From assembly GCA_003833135.1 (NCBI GenBank), contig QZLH01000206.1, positions 51,894 to 115,893 on the forward strand: a DNA stretch of 64,000 nucleotides, written 5' to 3'. Position 1 is the first letter of the stretch, and the number at the start of each line of letters is the position of its first letter. Below the pieces are notes generated by a model that was given only the letters and a program-made list of their open reading frames with translations, was not told the origin of the DNA and ran no database searches. Below, piece by piece: positions 1-11,077 of the stretch. The DNA comes from Oehlia diaphana (taxonomy: Eukaryota; Glomeromycota; Glomeromycetes; Glomerales; Glomeraceae). Position numbers and translations under genes: made by a program.

Positions 1-1194
1 ATAATTGTAATGATTATATTACCAATTGCCATATTTTTAAGTGAATTATAAGCCCTTAAATTATAATCAGCATCTTTAGCATCCGAGTAGCCAATTGCAC
101 TTAGAATAATCGCGTTGTTAAGACCAATTCCATAAAAAGCAATATCCAGTGCGAACCATGACATGGAAGTACCTAATAAAACTTTTCCATTATACCATTT
201 TCCGAAATAATTAAAGAAATCAGACCAACTTGCTTTTGGTACATGATGTTCAGATGATGCATCATCATCGTGATTGTTATTATCATTATGATCGTTATTG
301 TCGTTATGATTGTTATTATCGTTATTATTGTTATGATCATTGTGTGATTCATTAGCTTTTTTCTGCAAATAGGATGTAATATCTGTAGACGCTTTCATTA
401 GATTTCTTTCAACTTCCATTGTATATCGTGGCGTTTCTGGAATAGTGAGACGAAAATAGAGAGCGAGTAAACCAGGTACGGCTCCCAAACCAAGTATCAA
501 GCGCCAGCAGTAATCAATTACCATAACATTATGAATGATGCCATTCCTGAAAGCTGCTAATACAATAAGTGCTACAAGACCTGCTGCGAATATTCCGAAT
601 CCCTGCATAGCAAACACAGCGGCCATCATTGCGCCTCTTCTTTTTTTGGTTGCAAACTCTGAGGTAATTATTGACGAAAGTGGATAGTCACCACCAATAC
701 CGATACCCATGATTACACGCCAAATCATGATTGTAGCGGTTACTGAAATAGCATAACTTTCACCGCATAATGCTGAAGCCACTGTTGCAACAATAATAAT
801 CATCAATTCGATTCCATACATCTAAAATGTAAAATAGAACCAAATTTAAACCGAAATTTAAACTTTTTCCATCCTCATCACATATTTCTCAAATCATTTT
901 ATTTACCTTTTTTCGTCCAAGTACGTCAGCCAACCAGCCGAAAAATAATTGGCCTATTAAGTTTCCAATGGAGGCCGACACTTTCAAACCCAAATCGATA
1001 TTAGCGGGTATCTTGCCGTTGTAATAGACATATCCGATCATAGTAGAGGCGAAATTGATAGCAAACAGATCGTATGCATCCATAAAAAATCCAGTACCAG
1101 CTACTAAGCACGCACGAACGTGATACCAACCAAATTTTGCATCATCAATCTCCTTGAGAGCTGCTCGACGTTTTTCTATTAAATCAATCGGCAT
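1..1194 (-). CDS. PHO84-type inorganic phosphate:H+ symporter, partial (runs off the left edge)
   Basis: Major facilitator protein of the fungal high-affinity phosphate transporter family, expected in the plasma membrane. Exon 1 is 907..1194 (96 residues) and exon 2 is 1..821. The 85-bp intron (822..906) has GTAAAT and TTTAG borders and joins GRKK to MYGIELM in phase 0, restoring the usual PHO84 stretch after transmembrane segment 2. N-terminal TM1 (VACLVAGTGFFMDAYDLF-like) and the loop motif GWLADVLGRKK are present. Exon 2 carries the family signature GIGIGGDYPLSSIITSEFA, then PETPRYT before the central loop. That loop has an unusual Asn/His/Asp-rich insert, read from about 243..352 and coded by a simple repeat. 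The second half of the transporter lies outside the window. In mycorrhizal fungi these carriers take up soil phosphate. The family call is strong; the exact orthologue is not decided. Confidence 0.93.
243..352 (-). repeat. Coding microsatellite (Asn/His/Asp codons) in the transporter loop
   Basis: An imperfect run of gttatt/gttatg/atcgtt units. On the minus strand it codes for roughly 30 residues of N, H and D in the central cytosolic loop of the phosphate transporter, between the PETPRYT region and the next transmembrane helix. The reading frame stays open. Such repeats usually vary in length between isolates (inference). Confidence 0.8.
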
Positions 1195-2930
1195 TATTTA
1201 AAAGTGTTAATTATTTAGAGAAAAGGTATGAAAAAAAAATGGGGAAAGGGCTTTTTATTGCTGAATTTAAATTATAATTACCGGGTTGTAAATTTTGAGT
1301 GAATTAATTTGTAAATGATGATGAAATTATTTCAACAGCCCAATATAACTTTGCTTTGAAAAAAGGAATGGTTATTTTAATTTTAGGTAAAAAAATTAAA
1401 AATTAATGTTCATATATGGCCTGGAACCGGCGTTAGGGGTAGGGGTCGTTACTAGGGTTTGTCGATCCTCGAGATTATCCGGATAAATCACCATGTAAGC
1501 TTAAAAAAAAAGTCTTGGTAATTTTTTATATTATCATCATTTTGAATATAGTAAAATCATAATTTGATAAATATAATCTTTTTGATTTTTGCGAACAATC
1601 AGTAAGCTTTTACCATAAACGGTAAAAACAATTTTTTGTTTCAAATATGCAAAATTGAATTTTCCGTTCTCCGCGGAATTTCAAAAAACTTACTTTGATA
1701 ACAAAACTCCGGTAGATAATAGAAAAAGAAATTTTTTACACTTCCGTGCATACGACGGGTGTTAAAAGTATAATGATATTGGAAGTTAAAAAATAAAGTT
1801 AAAAAAGAAAGTATTTTTTTTTTTCATTTAAAATAAGCCTTATAATAAAATAACAATAATAATTTTTTTTTCTTTTTTTTTTCAAAGAAATTTCGCCGTA
1901 ATATGATGTAACTTCTTATACGCAAATGAAAAAATTTCTAACCATTTTATATATGCGTGACATTATACGCATGTACGATCAACAAGACTTTCCATATTTA
2001 GACTAATGACATGATCTTTTTTAGGTTTGCAGATCCATAGATCTTTTTTATATTTTTATAACGTAAAAATTTTTTAATTAAATATAAATACATAATAAAT
2101 ATGCGCGCATTATAATTAAAAAAATTATAAATTTGAAAAGTTAATTAATTAATTTGGCGAAACAGCACTGGTCGTTTATATTTAATGTAATTATAATAGT
2201 ATTATACGAAATTTCAAAAATTAGTTGTATATTTATCATATGTCTAAATTAGTAAATGCAATTATATCCGCGGTATGTAGTTATTTTTATGATGATTTCA
2301 CTTGTAGACATTAAATTATTTAGATTGAACAATTATTAAGATATAGTACATGTAATCGCGAGTTACCGTGTATTAACTATATATGTGAAAAAATTATGTC
2401 GCTTGCCGTGTCATATGAAAACAAATAAATGCGGATAATATAGCAACCGATTTTTAGTGCAGAAATTGAAGGTAAATCCTTTTCAGCCATCATGTAAGAT
2501 AAAATAGGATTTAGTAATTGGGATTTATTTATTGAAAAAAAAGGTTTCACAATCTTTCGATTAGGCAATGATAGAATGTTGCTGTCAAAATTCTTGGATA
2601 TGATTGGTAGGAATTGTTCAGAAGTACCCATATTTCCGAAATTCCGAAAATAATTCTATTTTATACTGTATATTTTACATATATATATAAAGTGTAAATA
2701 AGTATACATATAAAGTAAATAATATTTATGATGTTGCAACTGTCATTAATGTAAACAGCACATCCTTTGCTAAATTTTGTTAATATGGAAATATAGACGA
2801 AACGCCAAAAGAAAAAAAAGCCGAGAAATCTATGACAAAATGTTGATGGTGATAAATATAGATAAATTCAATTTATTTTATTATCGAATATCCGTAATAA
2901 TAGCATGTTACAATTTCATTTATTAATTCA
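1195..2930. other. Intergenic, no supported gene
   Basis: Upstream region of the phosphate transporter, AT-rich with poly-A/T runs. An 84-codon ORF on the minus strand (2377..2631) has no recognisable motif. I see no further structure that I can support. Confidence 0.5.
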
Positions 2931-3285
2931 GCTAAATAGAAGAATAGATAGAGTCAATTATACGGAAGATTTAGGAAAAGTATATGATATATGTGGAGAA
3001 TGTAATGAGTCTGTAGGAGAAAGATGGTGATAGCCGTTTCAACTATAAAAATTTAAAAATTTTTGTTAACAAACTTTTCCAATCGTGATAAAACATTATA
3101 ATTCATACTATTATCAGGACAACCCTGTAATGCTAAAGATTTAAGAGAATTTCTTGAATGAATACCTTTTGAAATTTTTTTAAAAATGTTAATTTATGTT
3201 ACTAGAAGTGGCTTTGACAAAAATTTATCAAAAAAGGAGAAAGCTAAAAAAGCATGGATAATTATTCTTATATTGGAATAATATT
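2931..3285 (+). pseudogene. Decayed N-terminal part of a CxxC-type protein kinase gene
   Basis: Translated on the plus strand this reads VYDICGECNESVGERW followed by two stops, and after frameshifts FLE-stop-IPFEIF and a glycine-loop remnant near 3200..3225. These blocks match, in order and spacing, the N-terminus of the intact kinase at 58325..59928 (VYGICGECNEPGTGKKW, CLEWIPFENF, then the EGGFGKIY glycine loop). Several stops and frame changes show it is dead. Nothing of the catalytic half follows. Confidence 0.8.
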
Positions 3286-3389
3286 AGTACAGATTTATTT
3301 ATTTATTTTATTTCTCAAATAAAAGCAGATGGTATTCGCATACGAAATAACTAATATATGAGTATAGATACCAGCGTTTCATCCCATAT

Positions 3390-3660
3390 CGGTCCAAAAA
3401 CACCATTCCACACTCTTCGGTCAGAGATTTAGGGTGACCCAACTAGGGCCACCCTAAATCCACCCCGGACCACCTACATCAGTAGGTATTTTTTGGTATT
3501 TGGGGCCAACTGCAGCGTATCAGGGGGAGGTGAACACCGCCTTAGCCATACCTCAGTGATGTACCCACTCCGACCAGTGTAAGGCTTGGATTGGTTGACT
3601 ACGCGCCATACGTCTTTTGTAGTTGGTACCCACCAACACCTTTGAACAGAATTTACGGAT
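3390..3660. repeat. GC-rich island, probable interspersed repeat
   Basis: About 270 bp with clearly higher G+C than the flanks. It holds an inverted repeat (ATTTAGGGTG with CACCCTAAAT, about 3427..3462) and a smaller one (GTTGGT/ACCAAC near 3620..3640). No reading frame is convincing. The abrupt composition change suggests a transposon fragment or another high-copy element; the family is unknown. Confidence 0.45.
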
Positions 3661-4477
3661 CATGTGATACCATTATTTTTTGCATATATCACGTGATATT
3701 ATAAATTTGTAATGGGTCGGCATCATTTGTAGTAATATCGACTAATCATAAATTAAATGGAACTGTTTAGTGCCATTTCAAAATAGTTAAATGACCTTAC
3801 TTTGATTAATAATTTCTCCTCCGTCTTGTATTTTTACGTCGTTTATTTTATTACAATACCTGGTCAATTTGCCATCATTGTGACACATAATGGTAAGTGT
3901 AATACCATTTGCGATCACTGAAATTTTGGAAGAACCAAACTACACTGATTACACTTTAATAATCATGCAACTCTCTTACTTTTTCGCGTGTATAGACTGT
4001 TAGTCCTAAATTAACATAGATAAATGGGCTTCCCAATAATTCATAAAAAGAATTTGGCAATAATAAAAATTACTGATGCTAGCGAAAATAGAGTAGAGTT
4101 TAAGAAATTTATTCCTTGTCCAACTAATATGCTTACGGTTCACAGTGTAAAATTATCAACGAAATCAAGTGAACATGTCACACTAACAAATAAAATTTAT
4201 CCTTCCACCAGAACCTAACAAAATCCGTCTAGTTTCATATCTCGCACCAAATTGAGGAATCACCAAAATTTAATATTCCTACCAAATCTCCTTTTAACAT
4301 AGTAAGAAACGCTTTTGAGAAAGTAGTGACCCATTATTTGCGTACAGGTATTTCTTAGCAGTAGAAGGAAGAGATCTTACTTTTATTAATCATGAGATTG
4401 AGATTGATTTACCTGATCGGTTGCATAAGTGGTTCTTGGATGTTAAAGTAACATTATTTTTAGATAAGCTTCTAGTA
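3661..4477. other. Intergenic, no supported gene
   Basis: AT-rich. A palindrome ATATCACGTGATAT lies near 3690. A 64-codon ORF (4024..4218) and an open stretch (4350..4480, reading FLAVEGRDLTFINHEIEID) have no recognised homologue and may be gene debris. Confidence 0.35.
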
Positions 4478-4885
4478 CAGTAGTCAAATCTCGATATACC
4501 GAACTCACGGTTTGGGAGTAAAAGTTCGGCATATAGTTGAGTTTGGTAAAGAAAATTTTTTTTTTATATACCGAACCCCTAAGTTTTTTTTAGGGAAAGT
4601 TCGGTATATCAAGAAAATCGCCCAGAATTAAAATATTCTTGCATCAATTAATTAGGCAAAAATTGTGATTCTAATTCTGGCCGAAATTAATTAATTTCAG
4701 GCGAAATTTGCAAATCAATTGACTAAGTTCGGTATACCAAAAATTTTTTATGTTTTATAATAAACGATAAATCAATAGAAGTTCGTATTATGTCATATAA
4801 AGTTTATATGGTGTTCGGTATATCAAAGATGTTTTTAAATATTATGAAAACGGTTTTTAAAAAAAAGTTCGGTAATAATGTTCCG
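4478..4885 (-). mobile_element. Pogo/Tc1-like MITE, copy 1, one end lost
   Basis: Begins after a TA with CAGTAGTCAAATCTCGATA and carries repeated CGATATACCGAAC / GTTCGGTATATC motifs. The whole segment matches the element at 14870..15289 in opposite orientation, including the internal stretch with ATTAATTAATTTC and the TTCTGGCCG motif. The right end breaks down after AAGTTCGGTAATAA, so the second terminal repeat is missing. Non-coding. Confidence 0.8.
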
Positions 4886-5040
4886 GGCTAAACCATTTTA
4901 TGATTGGCGAAACGTTTCGTCTTTTAGGGTAAACTTCCGAAACTGTGCCCAAGTTTCCGTAACATGCCCAAACCTCCGTAATTTCCGAAACATTAATTTT
5001 TAAATTACTTACATCCGAAATTTCCGAAACTTATTTATTG
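4886..5040. repeat. Short tandem-like TTTCCGAAAC motif cluster
   Basis: The motif TTCCGAAAC or close variants occurs several times (for example near 4935, 4980, 5010 and 5020), next to the hAT transposase relic. It may be the subterminal repeat of that element (inference). Confidence 0.4.
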
Positions 5041-5182
5041 TGATTAAATGTAAAGTAAAAAAATAAAGTAAACTAAAGTTTAAAATTTATTGTTTGTTTG
5101 TTGAATTGTTGAATTCTTTATTATTATTAGCAAACAAACTTTACATATCATCAATTATTTTATCAGCTTCTGTATCAGGGTC

Positions 5183-5810
5183 TCATTCTATACTACTTTC
5201 ATTTTCTGATATAACTATATCGTGAATATTTTCCTCCTCCATATCTATATTGTCACTATCTTCAATAATTTCGTCTAAATCTTTTATAAATGCATTTGCG
5301 TCCAAATTTAACTCTCTGCTAATTATCAAATCATCCTCCTCATCAAATATCCTTGCTTCTATATCATAATCATCATCAATAACTTCAATAAGATCGTCAT
5401 CTGGATTCAAATGCGCATCAACCAAAATATTACGAATTTCCTCATTTGTTTTTCCTATACCATAATATGCCAATTCTTGTTTTGCATGTGCATGATAATA
5501 AGTGGATAATTTATGCATACATTCAATTTTGTTTAAACCTAATCGATTTCTTCTTTTAGCATATACCATCCAAGATTAGACCAAACTCTTTCGCATCCAG
5601 CCGAATGGGGTGTAATTGACAATATTTAAGTGCTAATTGCACTAAGTATTCCTCTCCTTATGGAAAACTATCTTCTATAGAAATCACCAAGTAGTTAGGA
5701 ATTCTGTATCTCCTAATTCAACATCAAATGGCTTTTCACGTTTACGAAATAATTTCATCTGATGCATTAATTCTTTTTGTGCATAATTTGATCTTCCTGT
5801 TTGAAAATTT
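5183..5810 (-). pseudogene. hAT transposase, C-terminal relic (frameshifted)
   Basis: The minus strand reads SNYAQKELMHQMKLFRKRE, then after frame changes LALKYCQLHP, the hAT hallmark SAGCERVWSNLGW, and YAKRRNRLGLNKIECMHKL. The last 128 codons (5183..5569) are open and end in an acidic tail. CERVWS followed by a KRR-N-L block is typical of the hAT dimerisation region near the transposase C-terminus. At least two single-base frame breaks (around 5571 and 5613) and a stop near 5690 show that it is inactive. The N-terminal zinc finger and most of the catalytic core are absent. Confidence 0.85.
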
Positions 5811-6165
5811 TCTTAAATATACGATTTTAAGTAATCTACAGATAAAAATGATTTAAGAAATATTTCATCATCGATTTGGTATCTTAAAAAGTTTCATAAA
5901 TTCTACACAAGTAGGTAGTTTCAGTAATCTACGATTAAGAAATTTGCATAAATACATGATTTTGCATAACCCACGCATGAAAATGTAAAAATATTTTGTA
6001 TAAATTTGAAGTTAAGTAAAATTTACACAAATAGGTAATTTTGGTACTATATTTTCGTAATCCAACACTTTAAAAGAATTATATGAATACATAAATACAA
6101 AGGTAAAAGGTTTAGGCATGTCTTTATTCTAAGATAAATATGAAATATAATATTAATAATTAAAA
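5811..6165. other. AT-rich stretch with diffuse repeats
   Basis: Variants of a motif like AAGTAATCTAC...GATTTAAGAAAT recur at about 5823, 5910 and 5940. They may belong to the hAT element's non-coding end. No gene is seen. Confidence 0.3.
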
Positions 6166-6167
6166 AA

Positions 6168-6265
6168 AAAAAGAATAAATAGCGTAGTGGTTAGATAATG
6201 AGACTTAATATATTAACGATTTGTCTTGAGGTATTCAGTTCGACCCTTAGTGTAGGTAAAAAAAT
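6168..6265 (+). mobile_element. tRNA-derived SINE-like element with Pol III boxes
   Basis: TAGCGTAGTGG at 6180..6190 fits a Pol III A box. AGTTCGACCCT at 6237..6247 fits a B box (consensus GGTTCGANTCC), 46 bp downstream, as in tRNA genes. A run of A and AAAT repeats follows at once. The flanking bases do not form a clean acceptor stem and the T-arm is imperfect, so it is a tRNA-related retroposon and not a working tRNA gene. Confidence 0.65.
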
Positions 6266-6269
6266 AAAT

Positions 6270-7340
6270 AAATAAAATCTAATTAATATCGAAAAAATAC
6301 ACAAGTAAAGGAATGTTAGAAAAAGAATTATAAAGAGGAAGAATTTATTATTTTTACTGTTAAACTACATTGTTTTTTACTATTAAAAAACTACGTCGTT
6401 TTTAAGAATACACTATTTTATACCATTGAAATTTCTCTGAAATTTTCACACTCGCGAGTGGTGTTTTTCACATGTGTATTATTTTGTAGATCTACGCTTA
6501 TTTTATTCTCCTGATGTTACATAAATTCAGTGCGCTTAATAAATAAACGTAATTTAACTTTTTTGTTTACAATGAACAAATTTTAATTGATTTCTTTCTT
6601 TCTTTCTTATTTGTATTAACGCTATATGGTAGGTAACATTATCTGTGGCCCAATAAAATAAATGATTTTACGATTATCTAAATGCGAACTTTTATTTAAA
6701 TTGTATTTATATAAAATAAGAACAAAATTTTGATATATGGTTTAATAAATTAATGCTTTAAAACATAATTTATATATAAATTATGTACTAAGTATCTTTT
6801 TTCTTAATTATTTTAGAATATTTAGAGTGAATTATTATTTATTCTTAATAGAAAGGTAGTATGTTAAGTCAAAAGATCTGGGAGAAAGAATTCATCAAGT
6901 ATTTTTTTTTTATATTTGTACTGGTTTCGTAAAGAAATTTGAAAAAAATCTCACTTGAGCCAGGTCCAAAAAAGTTAGTTTCTTGTAACATAGGATTCAT
7001 AAAATGAACGACTCGGAAAGAAACCTCATGAAGATATAAACTGAATGAATTATAAAAATAGGCATTAATTAGATAAAACAAACTATTTTTCTAGCCGGTT
7101 CAGTAGACTTAAATCGTGTACCAGTGTTTTTACCAGTCATGATTTAATTATTTATAATAATTTTTTTACAGATATCTTCATTTCATCTGTGCACGATTAT
7201 CCACTTGATAATGTAAGTTTTGTATTCTCTATATATTGATTACTGAAAAATAAAACGATTTATGCAAATTTTTTTAATTGTATATAAATGTATCATATCT
7301 GGATATTCTATTATATTATATTAGTTACATTGCTTTGATT
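6270..7340. other. Intergenic, nothing recognised
   Basis: AT-rich with small simple repeats (TTTCTTTCTTTC near 6590). Short ORFs here show no coding character. Confidence 0.5.
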
Positions 7341-7344
7341 TATG

Positions 7345-7508
7345 CCCTGTAAAAAAAGTCGATCCGTCCGTAAAAGGCTCATATTTCCGGAATTAATAAC
7401 CTAATATCACGGAATTTATCGATTTATTTACATTTTCCGTGAATGGATCCGTGAAAGGCTCATTTTTACGGAGTTTTTACAGAAATAACGGATAAAATTT
7501 TTATAGGG
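7345..7508. mobile_element. Small MITE with CCCTGTAAAA / TTTTATAGGG ends
   Basis: Starts CCCTGTAAAAAAAG and ends AAATTTTTATAGGG, giving imperfect inverted termini. The interior is non-coding, with repeated AAAGGCTCAT and TCCGT/ACGGA motifs. The ends resemble those of the elements at 55924..56023 and 57383..57494, but the interior differs. Confidence 0.55.
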
Positions 7509-7635
7509 ATGGTTACATGCCAATACGATATGCTAAACTGTGCTGAAAAAAAATAGTTATTGTCATAAATTTAGTACGAATCGAAATATTAATAATGTAG
7601 GTCACAATTGCAATGTGTTCCTAAGTTAGCTACTA

Positions 7636-7920
7636 GTTACAGCAAAATTCGACACTTGAAAATTTTTATTGTCGGGATTGTCGGGTACTCGGGTTTCTCT
7701 TATTGGAAAAGATATATCACACGTGACATATGAATATATATATGATGGCGTAGTATAAAGTATAATAAGGTATAATTGTATATACTATATAGTGTAATTA
7801 TGTTATATTAAAATTCAATTAAAGTATACCCGTGTTATTTTCTTTTCTAATAACCCGATTAATCGAGTACCCGACAATCCCGATAATAAAAATCTTCTAT
7901 ATTTCGAATTTTGCTGTAAC
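7636..7920. mobile_element. MITE with long terminal inverted repeats (about 75 bp)
   Basis: Left end GTTACAGCAAAATTCGA, then TTGTCGGGATTGTCGGGTAC. The right end is its reverse complement (GTACCCGACAATCCCGA ... TCGAATTTTGCTGTAAC). The central AT-rich segment is non-coding. No clear target duplication was found, so the superfamily is open. Confidence 0.8.
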
Positions 7921-8546
7921 CACAATTTGATTGACACAATAACGTGCGGCACAGCTTTCATTGATGTAACAAAATTCGTCATCAAGTTTGCTTATTACGC
8001 CAATTTTTAAATTAATTTTAAAAAGAAAAATACTACGATATGTTATCGTTCGTCGTTTTTTAAATTATATTCGTCAACCTTTATAATAAAGAGGGTGCTT
8101 ATTTTCGAGGGGTGCTTAATTTCAATAAAATACAGTATTAAAAATATATTAATTTTACAATAAATGCATTAATCTTGCGAAATATTCTAAAATTATTACA
8201 AGGTTATAGCAAAATTATTATATCTAAAAAAAACTTAAAAAAAAAAGATACTGTAATAAGTGTGCCGGACTTGATTTATAACGGGATTCTGATCGCCAGG
8301 ACTTTGAACAGTGATCGTGGTAAGACTAAATTGATTAAAACTCGATCACATTTAATTGATCCATGTGGTGACGGACCCTATAACAGATGACTTATTAATC
8401 CCCTGTCGCACACATGATTACTTTCATGCTAATTTTTGAAAATTGCGATTGATTAGCTGAGTTTATACTTATTTCCGGTCTCATATAGATATCCGGGAAA
8501 TTTCTAATTTTAGTTTAAAATTTAACCACATGTTAAGTGACACGCT
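7921..8546. other. Intergenic with a GGGTGCTTATTTTCGA direct repeat
   Basis: Near 8091..8125 the motif GAGGGTGCTTATTTTCGA is followed directly by GGGGTGCTTAATTTC. A related GTTGCTTATTTTCGG arm is found near 18405. The 71-codon ORF at 8175..8390 starts from TTG and has no recognised match. Confidence 0.35.
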
Positions 8547-8554
8547 CCTGGGAT

Positions 8555-8811
8555 CAGCGCGGAAATCCATTATAATTTAACCGGTTTTTCGGTAAATTTC
8601 TGATAACCGGAATTGTTCCGGTCGTGGCGTAGCAGATTTCCGGAATATTTTGTAAATACCGGAAATTTTAATAAATTTATTATCATTTATTAAATTTATT
8701 ATCATTTATTTGGTAATACCATCTAAAACCGGAATTTTTTTTTAATTCCGGTCACATGTACCGGTTGAAAAATAAATTTCCGAAATTTTTCCAAGATTTT
8801 TTTCCGCGCTG
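8555..8811. mobile_element. hAT-type MITE with 8-bp target duplication
   Basis: The element begins CAGCGCGGAAA and ends TTTCCGCGCTG. It is flanked on both sides by the same octamer CCTGGGAT (8547..8554 and 8812..8819). An 8-bp duplication together with CAG...CTG ends is the mark of the hAT superfamily. The 257-bp interior is non-coding and rich in CCGGAAT motifs. Confidence 0.92.
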
Positions 8812-8831
8812 CCTGGGATCATTTTTCTAGT

Positions 8832-8889
8832 TCTTTATTCCGAAGAAACACAGACACGTGATTATTTTTCTGAAACATTTTTTATAGGG
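8832..8889 (+). mobile_element. Right-half fragment of a TATAGGG-ended MITE
   Basis: TTCCGAAGAAAC ... GTGATTATTTTTCTGAAA ... TTTTTTATAGGG matches the right half of the element at 55924..56023. The left half is absent. Confidence 0.7.
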
Positions 8890-9810
8890 AGGAATTACTC
8901 ATTTATTTCCAACTCCCCATGAAATAAATAATACAAATTCGCTATAAAAGAGTATTTAACTAGTACAGGCTATAACGAATTAGAATTTTTAAATTCGCTA
9001 TATAAAAGATGAGTACGTTGCTTCATTTTGAGTGGAATAAAGGATATATTTTTGTCACATGATTCCGCAAGGAAAATGGTAGGTTAAAATTTTCACTGTG
9101 GGTAAATGCCAGTTATGATCCAAGCGTTGGAGTTGTTATCTTCAATAACGAGGTTATCATGTGAAAATATTTGTTTGAACGTTGTTATTCATCAACGTGA
9201 AGATGTAACAAGATCTAACCGCAAAAAGTTGAAACCGGCTTGATATGATGTGATTGAATCCCTATTTTATGCTTGGGAGAGATATCTGGGGCAAACTAAA
9301 TGCTGCCACTTTCGGTTTCCTTTTTCCTAATTCACATGTCAGACTTTGTGGTAATATAGGCTATAGGTGCTGAAGTGGCATTATTGCCGTCCACAGCTAT
9401 GAAATTGATCTTATGTTATAGCTATACAGATCCATTATTTCAATTTTTTTTTGATTTATCGCGTGTTTAAGTACATTCTCAATTTAAATTATATAAATTC
9501 GCAGCAGTAATATGTAGTAAATATAAAATACAGTATTATAAATTTACGTAAATATTTGATTTCGAAATATGTTTAAACCTCTCCGTTAAGAACATTGAAA
9601 TATGCCGTTATTCTCATAAATCTTTTTGAATATTTGTAGACCAATGTATGAGTGCTATTTATTTTACAGCATAATAGAAAAAAAAAATTAAGTAATATTA
9701 AAGTATCTTGCGATATGGACTTGATAATACGAATTAAATTAATTAGATTAAATAAAATAACCGGATTAAGAAAGTAGGATATTGATATATATTAATATCC
9801 CCGGTGTAAA
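8890..9810. other. Intergenic, 3' side of the methyltransferase gene
   Basis: A 30-bp segment at 8909..8938 is repeated in reverse orientation at 63918..63947. Nothing else is supported. Confidence 0.45.
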
Positions 9811-11077
9811 TTAACGAATTTTTTGAGTCCAAAATCTAAAAACATGACCTTTAGAAGTTTTGTTTTCCTTTAAGTCTTCTTTAAGACTTTCTACGATTTC
9901 CTTAAATTTCTCTTCAGAAATTCCCATTTCAGCACTCAAATCTTTAATTGCCCTATTTGTGGTAAGAAATAATATTACCACTTCTTGATAAATTAAACCA
10001 GGTTTACCACCATTTGGTCCAAAAGTGACAATTTTCTCGTCATGATGAACGACTCCTATATTTTGATGTGATTCAAGTATTGAATTAAGGTGAATTATCG
10101 ATCTTATATTCACATTTCGTTTTAAACAAGACTTGTAAACTACAAGATATAAATATAAATATAAAAATAATATTAATACTGAGACTAGTATGTAACTGTA
10201 TAATGCGCGTGATTATAATAAGAAATGGATACACTCACATCCTTTATAAATTGTATAGAAATTTGGACTAGATTTATCAATGTTAAGGTATAAATCAGTT
10301 ATTTCGATATATCCGCCAGGTTTGGTTACTCTGTTAAATGATGATCGAATATTGATATAATAAGTTATAAAATGATATAAAAAAAAAATTCTTTTTACCT
10401 AATGAGTTCAGAAAGAGTGAAATTCCATTGTTCTGTCGTTAAAATATTCACCATCGATTCTATATGTGTAAAATCAAATTCGTTGTCGCTAAATGGTAAT
10501 CCATCAAATATATCGGCTTCGATAAATTCAAGATTACATGGTTTTATCTATCAAGTTTATAGAAAAATAAATTAATCTTATTCTTTAAAAATACAATTTT
10601 TTTTTTTTTTTTTTTTTTTTGCACTGATGAAATTTTACCTCTTGTGGAAATACTGGCTTTATATCGAGTCCAAAAAAATTTGATTTGTCATATATGTTCG
10701 CTAAATCTAATAACCATGTACCGGGACCGCATCTTATAAAAATACGAAAAATAATTATTTATATCAAAAAAACGTTTAATTAATTAATTTTAATAAAAAT
10801 TTTTTTTCACTTACGCAACATCTAGTACTTTACACCCTAGAGTTAATTTCTCCTCAACAGGGGCAGAAAAATTACCTTGAAATAAATATTTTATAATAAA
10901 ATTATGCATATGTTGCCTATCAATATCATTTAAATCATTATTTGATAAATAATACGCTAGTTCTTGTTCTTCTTCATTTACGACTTCTGGTGATACAGCT
11001 TCTGATAATTGATTTGGTACTAATTGTGATTTTGATTTTGTTTCTCTTGATTTCAAACACGAATGACTATTACCCAT
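9811..11077 (-). CDS. SAM-dependent methyltransferase, five exons, N-myristoylation-like start (copy A)
   Basis: Predicted class I methyltransferase of 308 residues. Exons: 10815..11077, 10639..10732, 10399..10547, 10239..10330 and 9811..10139. All four introns are GT-AG and keep the frame; the total is 927 nt with the stop. Motif I reads KVLDVACGPGTWLLDL (about residues 83-98) and is interrupted by intron 1 exactly as in copy C. The following acidic strand is FFGLDIKPVFP, and FDFTHIESM resembles motif II. The start was placed at the ATG giving MGNSHS because both paralogues also begin MGN with Ser at position 6, although the frame is open to 11116. The MGxxxS pattern suggests N-myristoylation and membrane attachment, with a Cys at 7 as a possible palmitoyl site (inference). 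The substrate is unknown. Confidence 0.88.

Noticed and set aside
1425..1460. Telomere-like GTTAGGGGTAGGGG
   Set aside because: Only one degenerate copy, with no TTAGGG array around it.
2377..2631. 84-codon minus-strand ORF
   Set aside because: No domain, no paralogue in the window and no splice partners; it may be chance in AT-rich DNA.
6168..6265. Functional tRNA gene
   Set aside because: The acceptor stem does not pair and the T-arm is imperfect; it is better explained as a SINE.
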